Assembly: GCA_025765595.1 (NCBI GenBank)
Contig: JAIVFH010000140.1
Span: forward strand, 1 to 64,000
Source of the DNA: Obelidium mucronatum
Lineage: Eukaryota; Chytridiomycota; Chytridiomycetes; Chytridiales; Chytriomycetaceae
Length of the DNA stretch: 64,000 nucleotides
Reading direction: 5' to 3'
The notes beneath the pieces are model-generated. The model saw only the letters and a program-made list of their open reading frames with translations. It had not been told where the DNA came from and searched no databases. The position numbers and the translations under genes are program-made. This document shows positions 1 to 11,169 of the stretch, one piece after another; the first letter of the stretch is position 1, and the number at the start of each line of letters is the position of its first letter.

Positions 1-104
1 AAAGCAGCACCTCGTGCCAACAAGCAGCCGCGTTGGCGTTGACAGCGGATTTGCCGGCGAAACATCGCGCCAAAGGCGGCGGCAGCGGCTGAATAGTTTA
101 GGGT

Positions 105-268
105 AAGCCACACCGCCGAAGGTAGTTCTTACCACCGAAGGTGGTGTATTTCTTTCTTTCATCAACCGCCGAAGGCAATGTATCTATCCTTTCTTCCCTT
201 CTTTACACTGCCGAAGGCGGTATATCCTTTTCTTTCCTTCTCCTTCAACACCACCGAAGTTGTGCTAG
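105..268. repeat. Short palindromic tandem repeat, period about 40 bp
   Basis: Four to five diverged units each begin with a form of ACCGCCGAAGGCGGT, a 6-bp palindrome with a GAA loop, followed by a pyrimidine-rich TTTCTTTCCTTC stretch. Units start near 111, 131, 169, 209 and 248. Short ORFs crossing the array only translate the repeat. I do not recognise the family. Confidence 0.6.
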
Positions 269-1860
269 TTTAACGCTTCACAACAAACGGCACTCTACAA
301 CAGGGCCGTTTGCGTATTCGAGTCATGGACTGTTCCCCTTAGCCGAACCAACACCACGCGTCTTCAATTGGTGGTGGCTCTTCAATTACGAGGTTTACTC
401 ACAGCTGAGATCTCGACGGTTGGAGATTCAGCGGCGCCGCAGTGAGTAACAACTACTGCTTCAGGCAGCAGCGGGAGCGGGCTCAACTTACACTACACCA
501 CAGCTGGAGTTCTCCGTTTTCCAAGCTCAAGTTTCAATCGATTTTCCCTCAACAGCAACTGGAGTATATCACTGTAAGTAATGGCTTCCTTGCTGTCAAT
601 GTAGCGACTCATAGTTGGGGAATTAATCTTTTTATTTACTATTTTCAGGTGCAACTTGCAAGTGCTTCAATTGTTTCTGCAGTGCACCAAACCTACGGCG
701 GATTGACAATCATGGTGTTGCCAGCAAGCGACAGCAACTGGGGCGCCGGCTTTAACGACTGGGGCATACGTCGACTTCGTGTAAGTTTTAAAAATAGCCG
801 TTTTCCTTGTTAAGGCTTATTCATCAAGTTTGGAGGTAGCGACAACAGCAACAAGCTGGATTGCCACTATCCGTCTTCAATTGGCTGTGCCTCTTCATTA
901 GTGAGCCGGCGGGTTCATTGATAGCTTGCACATTAATGCGGGATCAGTCTTGGCAACGGTTCCGCACTAAAGTAACAACCGGAGCTTCGGCAGCCGGGCA
1001 GCGGGATCATCAGCGCCGACTTCGACCCCGCAGCTGGATTTCGACAACTCAAGCTCAAACAACTATCCAGTATACAGAATGTGGTGCCTACGGAGCTACA
1101 CTGTTGGGACCACTCAAATTTGTTGAAACACTCTCACAGAATGTCAGCGTTTCGCTAAAACACTATCCTGTGAGTTGATTGACGGAGTACGCTCACAGTA
1201 TGCCAGCGGCGTTTCGCGAAACGCTTCGTTTTGGTTATTGATTGTATCTAAATCCAATAAAATATGTGAACGTCAATATAATATGTATCGCAAGTGACCA
1301 TTTCATAGTGAAGCGGTTATCCAAACGACGGGAAAAGAGTTGCAGAACGTATACTTGATTGCACAAGTAAATAATATTGTCAAAGAATAGTTTAATGACA
1401 ATTGCTCAGGGTATCAAACGGACGTTGGCCGATATTATCAAGCCACCATTGGCAAACAACAATAAACCAACGCCACTATAAGACATCATTATTTTATTTA
1501 TGTAATCATTTAATAGATATCGTTGAAGGGCGTATATTCGATATGATGCCACGACAGTTCCTCTCCATCCACTCTTGTTACACATCTAATATTCAATGAG
1601 ACCTAAATTTGACACTGGAAAGTAACACTATTTATTTATAAGAACCTTAATCAAAGATTTATCATTGAGCGCTATACATTTGATACAACGCAGCAATGTA
1701 GTTTCGACACCTACTGTTGCCATTGGTCCAACACGGAGGCAAGATATACATTGCCCTTGCCATCGGTCTTTCATAGGGTCTTGGTCGGAACCAGTATCCA
1801 GCGGCTATTTCTGCTTTACATAGCTTGTGCACCTGCGGCAGGCTTTAAAAACTTGCGATG
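269..1860. other. No recognisable gene
   Basis: Only short, low-complexity ORFs without family motifs are present. The part up to about 1,250 has imperfect internal repeats (CTTCAATTGGTGGTGGCTCT and CTTCAATTGGCTGTGCCTCT) and a GTTTCGCGAAAC palindrome near 1,210. Beyond about 1,250 it is AT-rich. It could be decayed transposon sequence. Confidence 0.4.
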
Positions 1861-3667
1861 ATCGCGTGAGTTGTTTGCCATTTCAACCTGCACCAACTTC
1901 TTACTTGTTCCTCTTTTAGGATGCGCTTGTGAAGGAATACCGAACGAGTTTTGCAGGAGGTAATTGGACTGCTGAAGATTCTGACGGGTTGTTGCCGGCG
2001 CAAAATTATGAGAAACTCAAGGAGAAAATTGTCCAGCGAACACCGTGAGGTGCAGTTTAACTTCGCCAAGTTTCGCGTATTGAACGAGAAATAAATCTTG
2101 GTTGTTTTGCCTTTTTTTGTCTTGCCCAAGTAATTCCTACCAAACAATCCTCTTCCTGAGAAAGCTTGTCTCAAGTCAGACAAGCTGTTTCGCCAAGACC
2201 GAGCTTTCCCAGCATCATTGAAATCCAACCAATCTGCGGCTTAGATCCCTTGAACAGAAAAAACCGTCGAAACTGTAGTTTGGCCCGTTGACTTCAGCTC
2301 ATTATAAAATATTCTTTATTTCCAATCCGAGAAGTTCCTTTAACCGCAGGCCTCCGCTATTTGCCGCAAATAACCCACCGGATGCCCTCAAATACTAGTT
2401 GCTGTCCATAATTCTTGAAAAATTGAGAGACATGCACCGAAAAGTCCACATGTCTGTCCAACATCCGAAACTGCGACAACAAATCGTCACGACCGTTCTC
2501 AATATCCGACCGTGTCAATCGTAACGTCATGTCACCTTCTGTGACAACTCTCGCATTCAAGTAGTGCGTTGCATGTCCAAGTAACTTGACTGGCAGAGAT
2601 CCATTATGGTTTTGTCCAACTGCTTTGAAATTCTCCTCAAAAAAGGTTTCCAGCCATTTCGTGGTCACATCTGGCGCCAGAGAGAGATATTTTGTTTCCA
2701 CTTTTTTCTCGAAAATAGCAGCCATTAAAACTGCGGTAAGCTATTGATTTCATGTGATTAAGGAAGAAGACAAAAATTTGCCGCCTTACATCTGGTATCG
2801 TCAGTGATTGGGTGATTCTTCGCCAAAAGCCATCATTAACTTTACCCATTTCATGCATGGCCCCTTCGTATCCAATCAAAACGACTACAATATCATTGTC
2901 TTTCGCCGACATGGCTTCAAGGATGATTTCCAATGCTATTTTCCCGTAATCAGACCCAGAGGCGCCAGGCTGGTACAACGTGTATGCTTCGTCAATGATA
3001 ATACAACTTTTTTTGTTTTGTAGTATCTTTTTTGTCTTCCGCTCGGTCTGGCCAACGTATGAACCAACTAAATCCGCTCGTGAGACTTTCTTCATCCTGT
3101 CGCAACGACCAATCTTTCCAGCCAGGGTAATGAAAAGTAAGATGAAGGCATTGTGCATTTAATCATATACCGATATCAAGAACTTTGCAAGAGCCGCGGC
3201 AACAGTGGTTTTCCCAACGCCAGGTTTGCCTAAAACCATAAAATGATCCAGAGCATCATCACCATTCCCAACGCCAGGTTTGCCTAAAACCATAAAATGA
3301 TCCAGAGCATCATCACCATTCCCCGCGCCAGGTTTTTTGCCCTCCATACGACGTTTTTCGCGCAACAAGAAACCAACTCCAAATTTCGACAGTTCCTTTC
3401 GGACCTGACTCGGAAGGATCGGTTTAGTAAAAATAGAAAGACATCTTTGTGAGTGCATACTTCCTCCAGACCCACGAGATGTGCAAAGCAGCGATCCAGC
3501 AAAACGTCGACTTTGTGGGCTATTTCTTCCAGTTCGCTTCTTCTACGTCGGCTGGACAAAACCGGTAGCTGCACGCTGTAAATAACAAGCACAATAACGG
3601 ATGTAGCGAGGGTAGCGAGAAACCACATAATTATTGGACTGTTGCAGTTTGTTCTCAAAGTGGCTCT
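1861..3667. repeat. Left arm of a 1.8-kb inverted repeat
   Basis: This arm is the reverse complement of 5,753-7,567. Over the ATPase gene the coordinates of the two arms sum to 9,419 with no indel. One 9-bp difference (ATCTCTGTC present only in the right arm, near 7,243) shifts the outer part. The gene copies differ by about eight residues in 369, so the arms are very similar. Homology ends at ATCGCGTGAG on the outer side and at GTGGCTCT on the inner side. Confidence 0.9.
2357..3628 (-). CDS. Membrane-anchored CbbX/SpoVK-like AAA+ ATPase, copy 1
   Basis: Mirror copy of the gene at 5,791-7,062. Exons on the minus strand are 3628-3461, 3404-3171, 3113-2790 and 2740-2357, all in phase 0, giving 369 residues. 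An N-terminal hydrophobic anchor (MWFLATLATSVIVLVIYSV) is followed by the VGLEE lead-in of CbbX-type ATPases, a Walker A GKPGVGKTT at about 115-123, the ADLVGSYVGQTE pore-loop region, a Walker B CIIIDEAYTL near 171-180, an arginine-finger region GFWRR near 229-233 and a C-terminal lid. The family remodels protein complexes using ATP; the target here is unknown. An 18-residue in-frame duplication precedes Walker A. It differs from copy 2 at a few sites (for example ELEEIAHK versus ELKEIDHK). Both copies look intact once spliced. Confidence 0.8.
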
Positions 3668-3768
3668 ACTCGGTATTTATTTACGCTTTTGCCACGTGCA
3701 AATTCAGCCTCCAAGAAAAAATTGTCCATTTCAGAAATTAATACTGGTAGACAGTGGTCGCTCCTGAC

Positions 3769-5676
3769 ATGATCCATCAATCGGCAACGTACCTTGGCCG
3801 CACGGAAAACACTCCAGATAACCCTCCAATAGTTATTGGCAATTTTCGAAAGACTTCCGTCGCCTGCCTCTTTGTTGTAGTCAAGGTGGGTCGGTTTCAG
3901 TGCATTTCAACTTCCATCTGACTCTGAGACTCATTCCCTTGTTTGTAGAACGGGACGACTGAAGATCTGCGTGACTTGAAGCTTGATTTCACCAGAGGAG
4001 GCATCCACCCAGACGTGTTTTCACCTGACAGAAATGGCATGATCCCGCTGCCGTCCAAAACGGTTCCATTGACAATCAAAGCCGGGTACTATGATGTCTT
4101 GTGGCTGTCTGGCCTTGGAACCGAAGTGGAGAAAAAAACAGTGAAAGACGCAACAATGCGCTTCGACAACTCAGTTGTTATATCAAACCTGGGATATGAA
4201 AAGAATGTAGACGGGTACGAAACCGTGAATGTAACTGTGTCTTGGACTCTTGGGACAGTACGTTTCCTGGCGACATTCATTGCTAGCCGCGACAAGGGTG
4301 GTGTAACTACCCCCAGTGCTTCTTGCCGCTTTGAATCCGAGAACGATGGAGCTGCCAACATGCCGCGTGTACAAATTGACTGCCCAGCTCACGGTGATAA
4401 AGTGACCGTTACGCTCCTACCTCCTACTTCCGGGGAACGAAATTGTACAGCTGCACAAACCGGTGCAATTGCATCGTTGGGGCAATTCCAGGATGAACCA
4501 CATACATTGAATTTGCTTTATTACGTGCAATTAGTAGCAGTGAAGTTTTCATGACTTTCCCACCTCCTTTCCAATTTAATCTAATTTTGCAATGATCTAG
4601 GGATTTCTGGTGGCTGTGGTGGCAATGAAACAAGTATTATCGACTGTTTTCCCGGAAAACTTGGAATCTGAGTTGTGGAAGCTCGTAATCAAGGAAGAAT
4701 GGACGCCACGTTCTGACGTATTTTTCAAGGCGGGGCCCATCCATGTTTTATTGATGCTCTGTATCGTTTTGGGGTGTGTGATACTCGCGGTTTGTGTTTT
4801 TTTTTTGACATTCTTTTCATTTTTCGTTTTTTTAATTGGTTTTCAAAGGTGAATCAAGTTTGCAAACAAACAGTCGGAAATCGTCTTGGCCTGGATGCTG
4901 ACCCAACAGTTGATACTGACCAAGACATATTTCCGCTGCCGCCTGCAGAAGAAGCGCAATTGCTGGAGAGAACCATATTCGTGTTTGGACATGACAACGT
5001 AGACGCTGGAATTTTCCGAGTCCCAAGCTTTCGCTTTGTTAAACTTGGGAACCTGCCGTCAAACGCTCCTTCTTGGCTTGAGTATATCAAGACTGCATTA
5101 GGCGAACGTAGTCCAAGTCTTCTCGTTTACACGCTCCCGGCCTCAAGAATACCAGAAGAGGACATAGATCATATTAAGCTGATCTATGAAATCCTTGGAC
5201 AGAAGTCTGTCCCCCTGTTGATTTTGGTCAACATGGATATCGTGCTGGGGAACTTTGGCGCGGTAGACGAGAGGACTTTGCACAAGTGGCTTGAGTCTGT
5301 CCCAAAAAGTGGGAACTATTCTAACAAGACGGCAATGTTGCGTGCATTGTTTGGCCAAGGCCGCCTTCCCAGCAATGTTGAAATCCAACCGTACTGTGGC
5401 TTAGGCCCCGCAAATATGTATGGCACTTGCCACAGGCAAGCAAAAACCGAATTTGCGTCAAAAGTTGAAGGCCTTTCGTTGATGCAATCTGTTCAAATTG
5501 ATAGAGCGGAAGCAGTCAGGGAGATTGTCAGATTTGCTGGCTCCAAGCGCAACGTGACAGGATTCACTCAAACTCTTCTGAAGAAATGGGTCGCAACAAA
5601 CTGGCAAACATTGGAAATCCATTCAGCAGATAAAGTTGCTCTTGTGCATGATTGCTCAAACCAATGCAATCAATAA
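3769..5676 (+). CDS. Uncharacterised single-pass membrane protein with a possible degenerate GTPase-like C-terminal domain
   Basis: Four exons, 3769-3885, 3949-4524, 4601-4789 and 4849-5676, join in phase 0 to give 569 residues. The introns are 63, 76 and 59 nt and all GT-AG. The first ATG after an in-frame TAG is at 3769. Residues 1-270 look like a beta-rich soluble region with cysteines and several N-x-S/T sites. A hydrophobic segment near 278-295 (HVLLMLCIVLGCVILAV) is a probable transmembrane helix. The 275-residue C-terminal part contains PLLILVNMDIV at about 416-426, which resembles the beta-strand and [N/T]KxD specificity motif of P-loop GTPases, but I see no P-loop. The stop overlaps an AATAAA signal. 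It lies between the two ATPase copies, suggesting a shared role. No family was recognised and the GTPase relation is speculative. Confidence 0.7.
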
Positions 5677-5752
5677 AACTTGTAGCCAATGTCTTTTGGC
5701 AAACTACATTACATGTTGTTGTCAAATAAAGAAATTCGAAATTTTCTTCAGA

Positions 5753-7567
5753 GAGCCACTTTGAGAACAAACTGCAACAGTCCAATAATTATGTGGTTTC
5801 TCGCTACCCTCGCTACATCCGTTATTGTGCTTGTTATTTACAGCGTGCAGCTACCGGTTTTGTCCAGCCCACGTAGGAGAAGCGAACTGAAAGAAATAGA
5901 CCACAAAGTCGACGTTTTGCTGGATCGCTGCTTTGCACATCTCGTGGGTCTGGAGGAAGTATGCACTCACAAAGATGTCTTTCTATTTTTACTAAACCGA
6001 TCCTTCCGAGTCAGGTCCGAAAGGAACTGTCCAAAATTGGAGTTGCTTTCTTGTTGCGCGAAAAACGTCGTATGGAGGGCAAAAAACCTGGCGCGGGGAA
6101 TGGTGATGATGCTCTGGATCATTTTATGGTTTTAGGCAAACCTGGCGTTGGGAATGGTGATGATGCTCTGGATCATTTTATGGTTTTAGGCAAACCTGGC
6201 GTTGGGAAAACCACTGTTGCCGCGGCTCTTGCAAAGTTCTTGATATCGGTATATGATTAAATGCACAATGCCTTCATCTTACTTTTCATTACCCTGGCTG
6301 GAAAGATTGGTCGTTGCGACAGGATGAAGAAAGTCTCACGAGCGGATTTAGTTGGTTCATACGTTGGCCAGACCGAGCGGAAGACGAAAAAGATACTACA
6401 AAACAAAAAAAGTTGTATAATCATTGACGAAGCATACACGTTGTACCAGCCTGGCGCCTCTGGGTCTGATTACGGGAAAATAGCATTGGAAATCATCCTT
6501 GAAGCCATGTCGGCGAAAGACAATGATATTGTAGTCGTTTTGATTGGATACGAAGGGGCCATGCATGAAATGGGTAAAGTTAATGATGGCTTTTGGCGAA
6601 GAATCACCCAATCACTGACAATACCAGATGTAAGGCGGCAAATTTTTGTCTTCTTCCTTAATCACATGAAATCAATAGCTTACCGCAGTTTTAATGGCTG
6701 CTATTTTCGAGAAGAAAGTGGAAAAAAAATATCTCTCTCTGGCGCCAGATGTGACCACGAAATGGCTGGAAACCTTTTTTGAGGAGAATTTCAACGCAGT
6801 TGGACAAAACCATAATGGATCTCTGCCAGTCAAGTTACTTGGACATGCAACGCATTACTTGAATGCGAGAGTTGTCACAGAAGGTGACATGACGTTACGA
6901 CTGACACGGTCGGATATTGAGAACGGTCGTGACGATTTGTTGTCGCAGTTTCGGATGTTGGACAGACATGTGGACTTTTCGGTGCATGTCTCTCAATTTT
7001 TCAAGAATTATGGACAGCAACTAGTATTTGAGGGCATCCGGTGGGTTATTTGCGGCAAATAGCGGAGGCCTGCGGTTAAAGGAACTGCTCGGATTGGAAA
7101 TAAAGAATATTTTATAATGAGCTGAAGTCAACGGGCCAAACTACAGTTTGGACGGTTTTTTCTGTTCAAGGGATCTAAGCCGCAGATTGGTTGGATTTCA
7201 ATGATGCTGGGAAAGCTCGGTCTTGGCGAAACAGCTTGTCTGACATCTCTGTCTTGAGACAAGCTTTCTCAGGAAGAGGATCGTTTGGTAGGAATTACTT
7301 GGGCAAGACAAAAAAAGGCAAAACAACCAAGATTTATTTCTCGTTCAATACGCGAAACTTGGCGAAGTTAAACTGCACCTCACGGTGTTCGCTGGACAAT
7401 TTCTCCTTGAGTTTCTCATAATTTTGCGCCAGCAACAACCCGTCAGAATCTTCAGCAGCCCAATTACCTCCTGCAAAACTCGTTCGGTATTCCTTCACAA
7501 GCGCATCCTAAAAGAGGAACAAGTAAGAAGTTGGTGCAGGTTGAAATGGCAAACAACTCACGCGATG
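5753..7567. repeat. Right arm of the 1.8-kb inverted repeat
   Basis: Partner of 1,861-3,667. The 2.1-kb spacer 3,668-5,752 carries the membrane-protein gene. The arm includes the ATPase gene and about 500 bp downstream of it. That downstream part carries frames in both arms (such as 7,191-7,696) with no recognised domain, probably untranslated. Confidence 0.9.
5791..7062 (+). CDS. Membrane-anchored CbbX/SpoVK-like AAA+ ATPase, copy 2
   Basis: Exons 5791-5958, 6015-6248, 6306-6629 and 6679-7062 are separated by introns of 56, 57 and 49 nt. All junctions are GT-AG and phase 0, giving 369 residues ending in TAG. The splices are supported because joining restores family motifs: LVGLEE+VRKEL, KFLIS+IGRCD before SRADLVGSYVGQ, and TIPD+LTAVLMAAIF leading into the lid helix. 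Domain order is a signal-anchor (residues 1-21), CbbX-like lead-in helix, Walker A (115-123), Walker B (171-180), arginine finger (about 232-233) and lid (243-369). The 54-bp tandem duplication at about 6,086-6,193 adds a pseudo-Walker A reading GKPGVGN, which lacks the catalytic lysine and threonine, just ahead of the real one. A start at 5,764 or upstream is possible; 5,791 gives the anchor at the very N-terminus. Confidence 0.8.
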
Positions 7568-8149
7568 TCTCCAGTAGAAACTCGTAAGAAGCTCTTGCAG
7601 GCCTTCGTCAAATTCAGAGTCCCACCCATTGCAAGAACTGCTCAATTCACACATATTACACGGGGAATCTATAATGTGATTGTGGCGACTAAATAGCCTT
7701 CCGAAAACAAGGTTGAGCCCAGGTGCGTAATAATGACTTCCTTTGACACCACGCGGTTGGTGCAATAGCGGGTTCGCTGGGTCGGCTAGGAGTGTTCCCC
7801 ATATTTTGAAATGCCAGGAAAATGCTGGGAAAATGCTGATTTGCTAATTCGATTTTTCTTTGGAGGCTGAATTTGCGCGTGGTATTGGCTGTTTTTTTCG
7901 AAACTGGATTTTTAGGGCACTGAAAATAGCTCCACTATTTTTCTTCAGTGCGAGGTTTCTTCCATCTTCGCTTATGTCAGCGTTGTTACGGTATTGGTTG
8001 TCTTGGTGCCATGACTGTGAGTGCCGGACCCCTTCGCCTTCACACCGAAACCACTAACTGAACCACTTCCAGCCAATGTAGACCCATGATGTTTACTAGT
8101 ATCTTTCTGTGTACCTATTGTCTTGTCCTTCGCATATTTATGGCCCAGT
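7568..8149. other. No recognisable gene
   Basis: Unique sequence outside the inverted repeat. Short frames on both strands have no family motif. Confidence 0.4.
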
Positions 8150-9158
8150 CTAATAAAAGAAATGGTCAGAGAACAGCTCTATTAGAGAAGAATTGACCCA
8201 CCCAACTTCAAACTTCTGGCTCATCAAGCTTTCATTCGACTGTTCTCCTTTATTAACGGCGCTGATTTCTTTGTGGGCAAGTTCATCGTTCTCTTCCCTC
8301 ATCTGTAGTACATTAATGATATCGTCCACCGACTTCATATCTGGATTCCAGCGACCAATTCTTCGATTTTCAAGTTTGTTTCGAGTCTGGACACTGGTTT
8401 CTTTGATCAGCCCAATCAGCTCACTCAAAAGCGATGGTGAAATGACATTGCCCTCAAGCCGGCGCTACAATGGCCAACGTCAGATCAACCAAGAGTGATG
8501 CGTTGAAACAATATAATGACTTGCTGCTATATTCCACCGTGTTTCCGATCGGTTCCAACAATGCTCGGAGAAATCTCTCAATTGGTCGGAATTCTTGAAC
8601 AGAATTCCATCCACTCTTTCGTTCTTGAAAGAAAAAACCTTGTCGATTGCGTCCATGGTGAGCCCAATATTCCCACTCACTGTCTCCGTAACTTGTGATG
8701 CAGGCTCAAGCAAGTGTTCACCAAACCATGCAGTCACAGTGTATTGTCCATCATCAAGCTCTTTCTGATGAGTTTCAAGAAGAGAAACTGGCAGATCAAA
8801 CTCAATTAAAACAGGGTTCCTGTTTGGATCTGTAATTCTTCCATCGAGACTCGGCGGTACTCCTTGATGTCATCCGCGTTTTATTTCCAAAACAACCTTA
8901 TAGTTGGTGCCAAACAGAAGAGGTTGGAGCTTCTCGCCCGGACACTTTTTAGCAAGTTCCTTCTCGATTCTTGAAACGCAGTTGTTTAGTTGAAACGTCA
9001 CAACTCCATCCGTGTCTATTTTTAATTCCTGCGTTAGAGCTCATATTGTCAGGGTACAAAAAACGGAACGTACCCATAACGTGGTAGTAGTTATTACGGT
9101 CGTGTACAAAGGTTGCATTCTCTATTTGTTTTGATGCATGAACAGTGCCATTCAACAA
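8150..9158 (-). pseudogene. Decayed gene of unknown function, weakly resembling the membrane protein at 3.8-5.7 kb
   Basis: Minus-strand segments at about 9158-8890, 8870-8480 and 8450-8150 are each protein-like but lie in different frames. A GT-AG intron is likely around 9,035-9,075, although no splice restores one clean frame. Readable pieces include VVTFQLNNCVSRIEKELAKK, DPNRNPVLIEFDLPVSLLE, DDGQYTVTAWFGEHLL and NPDMKSVDDIINVLQMREE. The middle piece shares a spacing pattern with the membrane protein (DPNRNP..DLPV....GQYTVTAWF against SPDRNG..PLPS....GYYDVLWL). This may mean paralogy, but the match is weak. No catalytic motif is visible. Confidence 0.4.
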
Positions 9159-9239
9159 CCAAAACCAACAACAAATCGATTACTTACGCCAAGAAAGATA
9201 CCTTTTCTTGCTTCCAATATGGACTGATTTGTATGTAAA

Positions 9240-9476
9240 GTATTGGACGGTATCCACACTCACTGGTTCATGGCTTTCGGAACGCAACACGCACCACACA
9301 AAAAGCAGCAGGTACCGGAATCATTATAACAGATAAATGGAGTAGACACTTCACAAAATGTGAAAAGGCAAACGCAAGCCTAATTTCGATGACACTCACA
9401 TTTAGTGAAGGTACCATCAGAATAATCAACACATACTGGCCATCTGATGACACAGCAGAAAATTTTAGAACCAGAT
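9240..9476 (+). pseudogene. LINE endonuclease fragment
   Basis: One plus frame reads NATRTTQKAAGTGIIITDKW and then IRIINTYWPSDD before a TAG. It aligns residue by residue with the endonuclease domain of the LINE ORF at the right edge of the window (about 63,800-63,985: NATGTTHKSAGVGILIAEK and IRIVNTYWPSDD). Both ends are truncated: no start, no reverse transcriptase. It is a relic from the same family. Confidence 0.75.
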
Positions 9477-9487
9477 AGTCAATAAAA

Positions 9488-9529
9488 GACTGAGGTGCGT
9501 TTGTGCCGTTGGCCTCCGCTAGGACCTTT
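9488..9529 (-). repeat. Shared 3' terminus of a helicase-bearing element, copy 1
   Basis: In minus orientation the segment runs CTAAAAAGGTCCTAGCGGAG and ends CGCACCTCAG before a T. The same ending occurs at 11,120-11,158, likewise about 100 bp or less downstream of a helicase C-terminus. This fits a Helitron-like end inserted before T, although the usual CTRR tetranucleotide is not clear. Confidence 0.4.
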
Positions 9530-9534
9530 TTAGC

Positions 9535-9880
9535 TTACTGGGGACAAATGCAATAAAATGTATTTATGTGAATAGAAGTAATCAGAGAAAAAAATGAATC
9601 CATTAAGAATGGAAGTAATCAGAAAAAAGGGGTAGAAAACAGATGCTGCGCTTCTTTCCAACTGTTGAAGGCAACAAATATGGCTGGGCAGGCATATTCA
9701 GGGACAGGGACAGTCACCATATTTATCAAACAGACCATTTCCGCCACAAACTTTTTCGGTGGCCTGAGCTTTCGAGCATAATGAGGAGTTATTTTGGCAG
9801 GAAGTCTAATACCTGACAATTTACGAACTCTTGATAATGCAATGTAGAAGGTTTGCAGGTTAAAATTGGGGCAGTCTGTT
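9535..9880 (-). pseudogene. C-terminal fragment of a PIF1/Helitron-type helicase, copy 1
   Basis: Read on the minus strand the sequence gives NLQTFYIALSRVRKLSGIRL followed by a basic stretch (ARKLRPPKKFV). The segment YIALSRVR is helicase motif VI of superfamily 1 enzymes (PIF1, RecD and Helitron Rep-helicase). Everything upstream is missing. The following part matches the second fragment (YARKLRPPKKF against YSRKFWPPKKF), so both come from related elements. Helitrons are the likeliest source. Confidence 0.55.
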
Positions 9881-9895
9881 GAAGGTAGCTAACCT

Positions 9896-10423
9896 TTATT
9901 GATATACAACCTTAGAATTCAAACACGTCAAGTTTATTACGTAAGAATACACAAAAAACTCCAAGTCTACCAGCTTAAGTTCCATCTTTGTTAACCGTAA
10001 ACCACTGGAGACAAGCGTATTAGTAATAAAGACGCGAGGTGGGAAAAGGGGACAAAATGTACTATAAAAGTGAAACAACCTGAATCGGGGTTTAAAAGGA
10101 GGTGTACGTTTTAATAATAAACAACTGATAGTTCCCAGAAATGATATACCACTCACCTCCAGTGCAGACCACAGGACCCGAAGACGCAGGGTCTAACACA
10201 AAGATGATAAAAAGTCTTAGTAGACTTAAGATCAAAGGCCCTCACCAACTAAGACCTAAAGTTGTGAGAGAGAAACAACTAAGTCCCAATGTTGTGAGAG
10301 AAAACCAACTAAGACCTAAAGTTGGAAGAACCAAACAAACTCAGATTTGGGAAACCAAAAGACTTGATGGTTTGAAAGGTTGTTTATTGTTAAAAAGGCC
10401 ACCATTGTTTATAAAAACTCATC
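9896..10423. other. Intergenic, with a short tandem repeat
   Basis: No gene recognised. Between about 10,240 and 10,335 there are three diverged units of about 30 bp built on CAACTAAGACCTAAAGTTG plus GTGAGAGAGAAA. This may be the 5' flank of the gene at 10,424. Confidence 0.5.
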
Positions 10424-11119
10424 TTGACTGCCGCTACCGCTGTTGAAAGAATGACCGTTGACGCTTGGGTTAAGCAAACCCATGAGAAAGTCAAAGTCTT
10501 TGGCTTCTTTGACAAGATATACAGAACTACAGGTGACACCATCATTAATTTGATGGATGAGACTGTTCCCCGTAGAACAGCGATGGTCGAAAGACAGCTG
10601 GCAGAAAAGACGAATCTGATTAGAAGAATCGGAGAGTTTAAGAAAAGACTCGCCTACGCTAAGTTGACTCCTCCACAGATTTATCCAAGTCCTTTAGAAC
10701 ACACAGGGCAATTAGTTGTCCAAGTGATTCAAAATGAGGCAGGAGAGAGAAGACTTACCGCAGTCGAAACGCCAGGCTCAATCGCGATTGCTATTCAGGA
10801 TATTGAATCTGAAATGGAAATCTTGGCGGTCAACCAGAAAAATGAATTGGAGCAGTTCTAAGAAATCCAAGATGGAATTGAACGTGACAATAAGAACAAG
10901 GTTGAGTGGAGCAAGGCAGATAGTAAAGCCGTGTCCAAGGCAAAAGAATTAATGGACGCGACTGTTGCAAGACAAATATCGAGATGTGACTTACCATGAA
11001 ATGATTGTGGACATCTTGAGAAATGCAATAAGCTACAATCGTTCGAATGTCCTCCAACAGTTTGATTTGGCAGTGGCTTCCTACGACCAGAAGAACTTCG
11101 GAAAGGGCGACTATGAAAA
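10424..11119 (+). pseudogene. Broken gene encoding a charged, probably coiled-coil protein
   Basis: The frame from ATG 10,424 codes for 145 residues to a TAA at 10,859. It then continues open with the same charged character (IERDNKNKVEWSKADSKAVS) for about 40 codons, and a neighbouring frame gives ISYNRSNVLQQFDLAVASYD up to 11,119. The whole has heptad-like spacing of L/I/V with many K/E/R. It is cut exactly where the second helicase-element terminus begins, so that insertion probably truncated it. No family recognised. Confidence 0.45.
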
Positions 11120-11158
11120 ACTGAGGTGCGGTGGCAAGCCATCCGCTAGGACCTTTTT
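11120..11158 (-). repeat. Shared 3' terminus of a helicase-bearing element, copy 2
   Basis: In minus orientation it reads CTAAAAAGGTCCTAGCGG followed by ATGGCTTGCCACCGC, which folds as GCGG-A-TGGC / GCCA-CCGC, and ends ACCTCAG before T. A hairpin followed by a short tail fits a Helitron-like 3' end. Compare 9,488-9,529. Confidence 0.4.
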
Positions 11159-11169
11159 AGAATTTTTTT

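Noticed and set aside
141..1178. Overlapping plus-strand ORFs of 102-123 codons
   Set aside because: They translate repeats and low-complexity sequence, lack family motifs and have no plausible splice structure.
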